Below the pieces are notes generated by a model, which saw only the letters and a list, made by a program, of their open reading frames with translations, made no database searches and was not told where the DNA came from. DNA of 64,000 nt from Rhodothermales bacterium. Lineage in GTDB: Bacteria; Bacteroidota; Rhodothermia; Rhodothermales; Bin80. Shown here in pieces: positions 10,298 through 17,694 of this stretch. The translations under genes were made by a program, and so were the position numbers. The stretch spans positions 1-64,000 of the forward strand of contig JANQES010000091.1 in NCBI GenBank assembly GCA_028278205.1, in the 5' to 3' direction. Position 1 is the stretch's first letter. Every line of letters starts with the position of its first letter.

Positions 10298-13200
10298 TTA
10301 GAATTGGATTTCGAGCTTGCCCGTGAAGGTCCGGTAGGGAGGCGGATTGAAGTTGTCGAGGCGGAACAGCGACGCATCGCCGCCGACGCCTTCGTTCGAA
10401 GCGGTCGAGCCGACTTCCGGATCGAAGCCGCTGTAGTCCGAGAACGTCAGCAGGTTACGCCCGATGATCTGGATGTTGACCCGGTTGAGGACGTTGCCGA
10501 AGACTTTCTGCAACTGGCGCCGGTCGAAGGTATATCCCAGGGATACCTCGCGCAGCTTGACGTAGCTGCCATCCTCGATGAAGTGGGCGTTGGTGTCTGT
10601 GGCGTCGTAGAGCGCCTCGTAGTAGGCCGCCGGCTTTTTGAGATCTTCCGGCTTATCGCCCTGATCCTGGTCCTGGTTACGCCCGTCGCGGTAGCTCCAC
10701 TGCTTGGTGAAGTTGTAGACGTCGCCGCCGAACTGGGCATTCCACAACATATGCGCCGTCAGGTTCTTGAAGCGGAACGTCGTGTTCCAGCCCAGACTGA
10801 AGTCAGGAATCACGTCGCCGATCTGCTGGAAGGTCTGGCCTTCTTCGTTGAGCACTTTGATAGGCATGCCCCAGTTGTAGTCGCCGGTGCCATCGCCATC
10901 GACGTCCACGGTGGTGCCCCAGAGGTCGTCGGCGGTGCTGACGACGCCGTCGGGACCGGCGCCGGAGCGGAACGTGTTGCCGTTGCCCACAGCGACGAAG
11001 TAGCCGTCGTCGTTGAGGTCGAAGGCGCCGCCGGAGCCACTGAAAGCATCCGGCAGGTCGTTGACGTTGCGCGCCCATTCGATGCCGTAGATGGCGCCGA
11101 GGATCTCGCCTTCGCGGATGTAGAAGGCTTGCTGCGGGCCGCCCAGGAAGGCGTTGGCGTCAAACTCGGTGATCTCCTGCCGCGTGCGGTCGAACGTGAA
11201 GCCCATGTTCAGGCCCAGGTCCCGCTGGCTGATGAGGTTCGTGTTGAGGCTCAACTCGAACGTGTTCGACTCCAGCGTGCCGGCGTTGCGCCACTGCGAC
11301 TCAAAGCCGAAGAAGCCGGGCAGCGGGATCTCCAGAAGCTGATCCTCCACTTTCGTGTCGGCATAGACGGCTTCGAGGAAGACGCGATCCCAGAAGGCAA
11401 TGTCGATGCCGAACTCTTGCTCGGTCGAAAGCTCGGGCTTGAGCAGGCTGTTGCCGAGCGTGCCCTTGCGGATGGTGCCGTCGTCGAGGATGAACGTCTC
11501 GTACTGCGCCTCGAAGTTAGGCCGCCCGCCGGCGGTGCCCAACGAGTAGCGCAGCTTGAACTCGGTGAGTTGATCTTTGGCCGGCCACCAGGCTTCTTCC
11601 GAGACGCGGTAGGCGCCGCTGACGCGGAAGTAGGTCTGCCAGCGCTCGTCCGCGCCGAAGAGCGAGCTGCCGTCGCGCCGGATCAGGAAGTCGGCGATGT
11701 ACTTGTCGCCGTAGTCCACGCCAACGATGCCGTAGAAGAACTCCGAGCGGACGGTCCGTTTGGTCGTCGTCGTGGTTTTGGAGTCGAGCTTCTTGCCGTT
11801 GTCGAAGTCCGTAATGCCCGCCGAGACCAGGTCGTTGACGATGATCAGCTTCGAGATAAAGTTGTCGTCTTCGATCTGATACTTGACCTGCCCGCGCGCG
11901 GTGAGGTCGCCGAAGGATTTGCGCAGCGACATTGTCGCGTCAGCGTTGAGCAACTCGTCGACGGCGTCGCGGCGCTCGATGCGGCCCGAGTTGATGATGG
12001 ACTCGTCGATGGTCTTGAAGCCGCGGTCGTAGAATTCCAGGCCGTCGCGGTCCGAACGGTCGTAGGCGAAGTTGGCTTCCAGATCGATCCATTCGGCGGG
12101 GCTGTAGCGAGTGCGGAAGTTACCCAGGATGCGCGCCCGTTGGTTGTTCAAGTCGAGGTTCTGCACGATGTAGAGCGGATTCTCCTCGACGGCCAGCGGG
12201 TCCGCCTGAATCAAGAGTTCGCCGTTCTCGTCGGTGGCTTCGAGGTTGGCCAGCGGGTTGGTAAACATCAACCCGAAGAAGGGGTTGAAGTTGGCGTTCG
12301 GGTTGAGCGACGAACGCGGCGCATCGCTCTCAGACTGCGAGTAAAAACCCGACACCGAGAGATCCAGGTCGGAGAAGACGCGGTGGTCGAGGTTGGCCCG
12401 GACGCTCTTGCGGTTGTAGCCGTCGAGACCATCGATGATGCCGGTTTCATTCACGTTGGTAAACGAAACGTGGAAGTTGGTCGTGGCGCTGTTCTGGCTC
12501 ACCGAGATGTGGTTGGTGTAGAAGTTCCCCGGATTGAAGAACTTCTCGAAGGCATCGAACGTCTGCCCGGCGATGAACGGGTTGTCGTAGAAGGCCACGC
12601 CCGTGGGGCCTTTGTCCTGCAACACACCCGGCCCAAAACCGTTATCCAGGCACGTCGAGCAGTTATTGACGTTGCCGTCGGCGTCGAGGAATTGCCCCTG
12701 GCTGTTGACGACGAGGTCGTGCGAGCGGTTGTCCGTCAGGTTCTTGGGCAACTGGTTGAAGCCGAACTCGTTGCGCAGCGTCACGCGCGTCTGGTTGAGC
12801 GGAACGTCGGTGCCACGCTTGGTGGTGATCTGGATGACGCCGGCCTGCGCCCGCGATCCGTAGAGCGACGAAGCCGCCGCGCCTTTGACCACCTCGATGC
12901 TCTCGATGTCGAGCGCATCGATATCGACCTGGTTGGAGCCCAGGATGACGCCGTCGACGATGTAGAGCGGCGCTGAACTGCCGGTGATGCTCGTCGATCC
13001 GCGCAACCGGACCGAGATGGCATCGCCCGGCGCGCCGGTGGACGCCACCGCCGAAACGCCGGCCACCTTGCCTTGCAACGAGCCGACGGCGCTCGTAGCC
13101 GGCGCCAGTTCAACGGCATCCTTAGACAGCCGGCTCACGGTGAAGGCCAGCTTCTTCTGCGGCGTGGCCTCAGCCACCCCCGTAACGACCACCTCGTCGA

Positions 13201-13525
13201 GGTTGAGCAGGTCGAGCGAGAGCATGAAATCCTCCGTCATCGTCCCGGCGGTGATCGTGATGGTGCGGCTCTGATCGGTGAACCCGATGTACTTGGCCGT
13301 CAACGCAACCGATTGGCCGACGCGGGAAGACGGCACCTCGAAAGAGTACCGCCCGTCGATGTCCGTCGAGGCACCGAGCACCAGTTCTTCGATAACGACG
13401 TTGGCGCCGATAAGCGGCTCGCCATCTTCGTCGGAGACGGTGCCCATGATGGTGGTATTCTGAGCAAGCGCGATGCCGGGTAGCAAGAGCAAGCACAAGA
13501 ATGCCAGTAGTAGCTTCCTTTCCAT
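10298..13525 (-). CDS. SusC/RagA-family TonB-linked outer-membrane transporter
   Basis: 1075 residues. Signal peptide MERKLLLAFLCLLLLPGIALA, then a carboxypeptidase-regulatory-like domain (about residues 23-105, GTVSDEDGEPLIGANV), a TonB-dependent plug (about 115-240, with the SusC signature IEVVKGAAASSLYGSRA and VIQITTKRG) and a long beta-barrel ending in FTGKLEIQF, a proper barrel C-terminus with terminal Phe. It imports large ligands across the outer membrane with energy from TonB. It is the first gene of a two-gene unit with the SusD at 8563. The 331 bases upstream are AT-rich near 13750-13800 and probably contain its promoter. Confidence 0.95.
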   Translation of the reverse strand: MERKLLLAFLCLLLLPGIALAQNTTIMGTVSDEDGEPLIGANVVIEELVLGASTDIDGRYSFEVPSSRVGQSVALTAKYIGFTDQSRTITITAGTMTEDFMLSLDLLNLDEVVVTGVAEATPQKKLAFTVSRLSKDAVELAPATSAVGSLQGKVAGVSAVASTGAPGDAISVRLRGSTSITGSSAPLYIVDGVILGSNQVDIDALDIESIEVVKGAAASSLYGSRAQAGVIQITTKRGTDVPLNQTRVTLRNEFGFNQLPKNLTDNRSHDLVVNSQGQFLDADGNVNNCSTCLDNGFGPGVLQDKGPTGVAFYDNPFIAGQTFDAFEKFFNPGNFYTNHISVSQNSATTNFHVSFTNVNETGIIDGLDGYNRKSVRANLDHRVFSDLDLSVSGFYSQSESDAPRSSLNPNANFNPFFGLMFTNPLANLEATDENGELLIQADPLAVEENPLYIVQNLDLNNQRARILGNFRTRYSPAEWIDLEANFAYDRSDRDGLEFYDRGFKTIDESIINSGRIERRDAVDELLNADATMSLRKSFGDLTARGQVKYQIEDDNFISKLIIVNDLVSAGITDFDNGKKLDSKTTTTTKRTVRSEFFYGIVGVDYGDKYIADFLIRRDGSSLFGADERWQTYFRVSGAYRVSEEAWWPAKDQLTEFKLRYSLGTAGGRPNFEAQYETFILDDGTIRKGTLGNSLLKPELSTEQEFGIDIAFWDRVFLEAVYADTKVEDQLLEIPLPGFFGFESQWRNAGTLESNTFELSLNTNLISQRDLGLNMGFTFDRTRQEITEFDANAFLGGPQQAFYIREGEILGAIYGIEWARNVNDLPDAFSGSGGAFDLNDDGYFVAVGNGNTFRSGAGPDGVVSTADDLWGTTVDVDGDGTGDYNWGMPIKVLNEEGQTFQQIGDVIPDFSLGWNTTFRFKNLTAHMLWNAQFGGDVYNFTKQWSYRDGRNQDQDQGDKPEDLKKPAAYYEALYDATDTNAHFIEDGSYVKLREVSLGYTFDRRQLQKVFGNVLNRVNIQIIGRNLLTFSDYSGFDPEVGSTASNEGVGGDASLFRLDNFNPPPYRTFTGKLEIQF

Positions 13526-13856
13526 AGGATCTGTCCGATGAGTGGGTGACAGGGGCTATACGTGTATGGCAGCAGGGCTGCGGCTTGGATATGAACCACA
13601 ACCACTCCGATGAACCAACGATGCCGCGAGAGGTATTCCCAGGATCTCGCAGCACGACGCCTATCAACGGAGCAGCGCCGTACGAGGGGGTGCGGGATTA
13701 AGCACGACGCCGAGAAAACTGCGTGGGTGAAAGCAACGGTACGAGACCGTTACATATTTAAAGATAAGATAAACATAGAAAGGGATACAAGGCAAACCAT
13801 CAGCCCTGCCGATTCTTTGTACCTGCTGAATGCCTGAAACGTACAATGCGCCCCGT
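13526..13856. other. Intergenic region upstream of susC; possible promoter
   Basis: No convincing gene. The short open frames here (for example 13610-13837 plus) have no Shine-Dalgarno site or recognisable product. The stretch 13745-13800 is much richer in A and T than the surroundings. On the minus strand it reads TTTG, 21 bases, TATCTTAT, a weak match to the Bacteroidota -33/-7 promoter pattern (TTTG / TAnnTTTG), placed about 240 bases before the SusC start. Confidence 0.3.
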
Positions 13857-16097
13857 CTACCGTTGTTTTACGAGCGTCAACGGCATCGTCCGTTCGACCT
13901 CGCGGCCCGTGACGCGGTCGGTGATGCGGACGGTGACGACCAGCGCGCCGCGTCCTTCCCATTCGCTAAAATCGATCAGGATATACTCACGCGCGGTGCG
14001 GCTGCTGCCGGTGTAGTCGGTCTGCGCCGATGTGCCTTCGCCCCTGGATCCATCCAGAAAACGCAGCAATCCGCCCTTTTCCACGCTCTCGACTTCGTAG
14101 GCGACGGTATATTGCGTCTGATCGGCGGCGTCGAAGGTAAGGTGGTAGACTTCGAAGTAGAGCAGCAGCGGGGTTTGCTTTTCTAACCGGTCGAAGGGAT
14201 AAAGCGTGGCGACGTCGGCCAGGTTTTCGGCCCGGGCGGCGGCCCCGGCGTCGAGCACGATCATCGGTTTGAGGTCGCTCATTTCGAGCGTGGCGGGGTC
14301 GTTGTTGAGCGCGCGGAGCGAGTCGGCGCGGAAGGTGTTGGCTTTTACGCGCAGCCCCAGCACCATCGGCTGGCCGTTGTCGTCGAGCGTGGCGGTGTAC
14401 TGATCCCACTGCATTGCCACGTGATAGAGGCCGGTGTCTCCCTGGGCGATGTAGGTCTGCGGCGGCATCGCGGCATCGCCGGCATCTTCGAGGTCGCGCA
14501 GCAAGTGCCGGCGGTAGTTGACGACGCGCTCCTGGTAGGCCTCGGCTTTCTGCACGACGGTGGTTAGCAGCAGATAATCCTTCGGCTCATATCCCTGGTC
14601 GATGATGGCCTTGCGCATCGAATTCGTGGGTTGCAAAGCGCCGGGCGGCACGCCCCAGTAGAGTTCGGTGCGCGTGGTGCCGTCGTCGTCGAGGAAGCGG
14701 GCCAGGCGCGCGACGGTGCGCAGCGGATCGGTGTCGTCGAAGGCGTTGGAGTGGGTCTGCGGCACGTACTCCTGGCGTTGCAGCATGGCCTGCTCATCCT
14801 CGATGTGCGCCTGGTTGAGGATGCTTTTGGCGAACAGGTCGGGCCGTTCGGCGCTGAAGATCGAGCCGGGCATGCTCACACTGGCCGCCCCGGTGTTGCC
14901 GCTCGACAGCGCATCGCGGACTTCCTGCGGCAGCGACTCGTCGCCGCCTTCCTGCTGCTCATTCTGCCGTTCGGCCTGAAACTGCGAGATGCTCTCCGCG
15001 ACAAAATCGGCCTCGTCGAGCAATCCGGCGAAGCTCGCCACATCTTGATAGATCGTGGCAAAATTGGGGTGATACAGCGAAAGCTGCCGGTAGATCTCAT
15101 CCATCGACCGGACGAGCGCGCGGGCTTTGCTCTTACCCCGCTCCGAAGACCCGATCCCGGTACGCAACACCGACGGCAACAAATCCCGAATCTCACCCAG
15201 ACGGTAGCGACCTCCGGTTTCGTAAAACAAGAACTGCGCCGCTTCATCGACGTGTTCGTAGACCCAGAACTCGTTCTGCGGAAAATCGGACATGTGCAGC
15301 GTCAGGCTGCGGTCTATGACTTTGGTTCTGAAGCTGAGATTGTCGAACGAGACGGTGGTGGTGTGCGAGGGCTCGCCGAGCCGGATGTAGACGCGGCCCC
15401 GGTCGTCGTAGTCGTCACCGTCGGCATACTTAGCCTGGGCGTAGACGACGCGCCGGAGGTGTTCTTCCACGCGCTCGTTGTTGCGCGAAGCCGGCGCCAC
15501 GTCCCGGCTGCGCCACCACGCCCTCAGGCGGGCGCCGGCCTCGTCCGAAAGCGCCGCAAGCCCCTCCTTTTCGACCCGATCAAGCCCGATCTCTCGCTGG
15601 AGGGCATCGGGCAGGACGAGGGTGAGGTGCTTCAGATGATCCAGCGGCAACGCGACCTCGTCGCCGGTGTAGGGATACCAGTCCAGGCTTTCGAGGAGGC
15701 GGAGATATTCGCGCCCGGCCAGCGGATACTCCGTGCCGTGCTGATGGGTGAAGGTCAGGCGAATGAAGGCATCGGCCAGGCGCGGGTCGAAGCGGAGGGC
15801 TTCGTTGAAGGCTTCGAGGCCTTCGGTCCAGACCTCGCGTGTGCTTTCGAGGTCGTCGTCGGCTTCGTAGGCGCGGCCCAGCCAGTACGCCGCCGATCCC
15901 TTCCCCACCACCATATACGCCGGCTCATCCTCGACGAGAACCTCGAACAGGTCGATGGCGTCGTCGATCTGGCCGGCTTCGAGCGCGCGCAGGCCGGCGC
16001 TGAAGCCGGCATCCGGCGCTGCGTCTTGCGCCCGGCCCGGCCCGGCCAGCAACAACACCCCCAGCATCATCACTATCGACAGTCGCATCGGTCGCAT
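13857..16097 (-). CDS. GWxTD-domain protein with TPR-like N-terminus
   Basis: About 746 residues. ATG at 16097 is preferred; the frame can be extended to a TTG at 16103. Signal peptide MRLSIVMMLGVLLLAGPGRA, followed by TPR-like helices (ALEAGQIDDAIDLFEVL, AYWLGRAYEADDD). The middle of the protein contains the GWxTD-family core: RAWWRSRD, then DDRGRVYIRLGEPSH and NEFWVYEH...FLFYE. GWxTD proteins are exported Bacteroidota/Acidobacteriota proteins of unknown function. The C-terminal beta-rich part ends VTVRITDRVTGREVER; this last part has a broken paralogue at 26278-26475. It follows the SusC/SusD pair at 16339-20685 on the same strand and may be its third member. Confidence 0.88.
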   Translation of the reverse strand: MRPMRLSIVMMLGVLLLAGPGRAQDAAPDAGFSAGLRALEAGQIDDAIDLFEVLVEDEPAYMVVGKGSAAYWLGRAYEADDDLESTREVWTEGLEAFNEALRFDPRLADAFIRLTFTHQHGTEYPLAGREYLRLLESLDWYPYTGDEVALPLDHLKHLTLVLPDALQREIGLDRVEKEGLAALSDEAGARLRAWWRSRDVAPASRNNERVEEHLRRVVYAQAKYADGDDYDDRGRVYIRLGEPSHTTTVSFDNLSFRTKVIDRSLTLHMSDFPQNEFWVYEHVDEAAQFLFYETGGRYRLGEIRDLLPSVLRTGIGSSERGKSKARALVRSMDEIYRQLSLYHPNFATIYQDVASFAGLLDEADFVAESISQFQAERQNEQQEGGDESLPQEVRDALSSGNTGAASVSMPGSIFSAERPDLFAKSILNQAHIEDEQAMLQRQEYVPQTHSNAFDDTDPLRTVARLARFLDDDGTTRTELYWGVPPGALQPTNSMRKAIIDQGYEPKDYLLLTTVVQKAEAYQERVVNYRRHLLRDLEDAGDAAMPPQTYIAQGDTGLYHVAMQWDQYTATLDDNGQPMVLGLRVKANTFRADSLRALNNDPATLEMSDLKPMIVLDAGAAARAENLADVATLYPFDRLEKQTPLLLYFEVYHLTFDAADQTQYTVAYEVESVEKGGLLRFLDGSRGEGTSAQTDYTGSSRTAREYILIDFSEWEGRGALVVTVRITDRVTGREVERTMPLTLVKQR

Positions 16098-16111
16098 AGG
16101 CAACGTATCGA

Positions 16112-16168
16112 GTGGGAGAAAGGGTGAGAGGGGGAAAGGGAGAACAAACGTTTTATCACCCTTTCAAC
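16112..16168. repeat. Purine/pyrimidine inverted repeat, one arm shortened
   Basis: A 31-base purine arm (GGGAGAAAGGGTGAGAGG words) faces only a short complementary arm (TCACCCTTTC, about 16156-16165). Same family as 7290, 30679, 31631 and 58330. It lies in the leader of the GWxTD gene. Confidence 0.65.
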
Positions 16169-16313
16169 AAGTCGCTGTTTTTTATACCAACCCGTTTTTT
16201 AATAGATGCACCACGACGATGAAAAAGAAAAGGCAATCCCCAATCCGAACACCCTCATCAACCAGACAAGGGACTGCCCCCAACGAGACAGCCCCTTGCC
16301 CAATCATCCTTTT

Positions 16314-16342
16314 TTAAAATTTTCCGCCCAGGAAAATTTTAA
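16314..16342 (-). repeat. AT-rich stem-loop overlapping the susD stop codon
   Basis: A perfect 12-bp stem (TTAAAATTTTCC, loop GCCCA) contains the TAA stop of the SusD gene. The same design, an A/T-rich stem closed by CC/GG and a loop reading TGG(G/T/-)C on the minus strand, occurs at 21303, 26255 and (with a GC closure) 54453, always at a gene's 3' end. There is no T-run after the stem in the direction of transcription. Confidence 0.75.
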
Positions 16343-17559
16343 AAATTGGGGTTAATGTTGCGTTCGCTCTGCGTGATGGGCAGGAACTGCCACGTGCCGG
16401 CGCCGAGGTGCCAGGTGCCGAAGCGGCGCTGGTCGGGCAGGCGCAGGCCCATGGTGAAGAGTTCCTTCTCCCGTTCAAGTTGCAGCACGTCCATGTTGGC
16501 ATCGGCCAGGGCGCCGATGCCGTGGCTGTCGCGGATGGCGTTGATGCGTGCGAGTGCCCCGGCGGCGTTGCCGTCGCGCAGGTCGAGTTCAGCCAGCATC
16601 AGCTCGTTCTCCTGCCAGGTCGAAAACGGCAGCGGCGTCCCGCGTTCGACGTAGCGGTCCTGGCGGTAGAAGGTCGTCGGCGGGTCGTCGTTGCCGATGA
16701 CTTCGATCAACTGGATGCGGTTGCCCTCTGCCGGGTCGGCGTCGACGTAGCCCTTGTAGCGGAAGTCCACGACCCACTGATGGCGGCCTTCGCCGGCCTG
16801 CACGTACCAATAGTTGGTGTTTTCCGGCGTATGCAACGACTCAAAGTCGGCGTCGCCGGCCACCATGCCGCCCTGCGCCGCCGAGCGGGCCTCGCTGAAG
16901 TTGCCCTGGAACAGATGAATTCGGGCAACGAGCGTGTTGATGACACGCGTGTGGTAGTCGTCGGCAAAGCCTCGGGCTGCATTGAGCTTATCGAGTGCCA
17001 GCGGATACATCTGGGCCGACGGCACGAACGGGCCGGGGTTGGCCGGATCGTCTGTGATGACGCCACCGCCCTCGGTTTGCGAGAGCGCGTAATAAGCCGC
17101 GTAGAAGTAGCGGGCTACGCCGCCGTAGAAGTTGGCGGTAAACTGGGCTTCCTGCTGAAGCGCCGCATCTTCGAAGGTAACCTCGCCGATGCGGGTGAGC
17201 AGGTTGTCCGCGAAGAAACGCAACTCGCCGAGGCTGTTGTAGAGCCCGTCATTCGAGTTGTTAGCAAACGTGATGTCGCCGTCGTCCATCTCTTTGAAGC
17301 TCGGGAACGTAGCATTCGGGACGCGCTGGTCGAAGATCAACTCGTCCGAGATGCCGCCGGCAAACACCGCGATGCGGTCATATGTGGTCGAAAACCGAGA
17401 CTGAATACCCGTGATCACAAAGGGGATCTGGGATTCGTCGGTCAGTTGCGAGTCGTCGATGGTATCGATGGGAAGATCGACCTCCTCGACGAAACTGTCA
17501 CAGGCGCCCACCATCGTCAGCAGGAGCACCGTGGCCAGAAGGGTTATAAGCTGTCTCAT
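16339..17559 (-). CDS. SusD-like lipoprotein (duplicated module, copy B)
   Basis: 406 residues; lipoprotein signal MRQLITLLATVLLLTMVGAC, then DSFVEEVDLPIDTIDD. Shine-Dalgarno AGGGAG eight bases before the ATG. This is the short SusD type: helical TPR-like regions (NFYGGVARYFYAAYYAL, LDKLNAARGFADDYHTRVIN, LVARIHLFQGNFSEA) and the C-terminal ENELMLAELDLRDGNAAGA and RLPDQRRFGTWHL. It is highly similar along its full length to the SusD at 21333, which even has the same leader GGAGATAGAATCATG. It forms a unit with the SusC at 17695 and is followed by the GWxTD gene. Confidence 0.9.
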   Translation of the reverse strand: MRQLITLLATVLLLTMVGACDSFVEEVDLPIDTIDDSQLTDESQIPFVITGIQSRFSTTYDRIAVFAGGISDELIFDQRVPNATFPSFKEMDDGDITFANNSNDGLYNSLGELRFFADNLLTRIGEVTFEDAALQQEAQFTANFYGGVARYFYAAYYALSQTEGGGVITDDPANPGPFVPSAQMYPLALDKLNAARGFADDYHTRVINTLVARIHLFQGNFSEARSAAQGGMVAGDADFESLHTPENTNYWYVQAGEGRHQWVVDFRYKGYVDADPAEGNRIQLIEVIGNDDPPTTFYRQDRYVERGTPLPFSTWQENELMLAELDLRDGNAAGALARINAIRDSHGIGALADANMDVLQLEREKELFTMGLRLPDQRRFGTWHLGAGTWQFLPITQSERNINPNF

Positions 17560-17598
17560 GATTCTATCTCCCTAAAGGTCGTTGTCACGAAAGTACGG

Positions 17599-17693
17599 GG
17601 TGTTTAAGTGTTTCAGTGTTTGTGTGTTATAGTGTTTTAGTTTGATCATCCTAAAAACACGATAACACGATAACACCCTAACACTCGAACACC
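17599..17693. repeat. Inverted repeat of GTGTTTTAG / ATAACAC words between susC and susD
   Basis: Left arm 17599-17640 is a run of GTGTTT-type words; right arm 17651-17693 carries the complementary words (AAACACGATAACACG...). The stem of about 40 bp has a 10-base loop. It ends two bases from the TAA of the SusC gene (17695) and fills most of the 135-base SusC-SusD gap. Related words occur at 22591 and 31073. Confidence 0.85.
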
Positions 17694-17694
17694 T

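Noticed and set aside
10304-12976. 890-codon open frame on the plus strand opposite susC
   Set aside because: It is a GC-bias shadow of the minus-strand SusC gene: its sequence is rich in Val/Glu/Arg/Ala repeats, has no recognisable domain or leader, and the opposite frame encodes a clear TonB-linked transporter.
13610-13837. 75-codon plus-strand open frame upstream of susC
   Set aside because: Overlaps the likely promoter region of susC, has no leader and no recognisable sequence.
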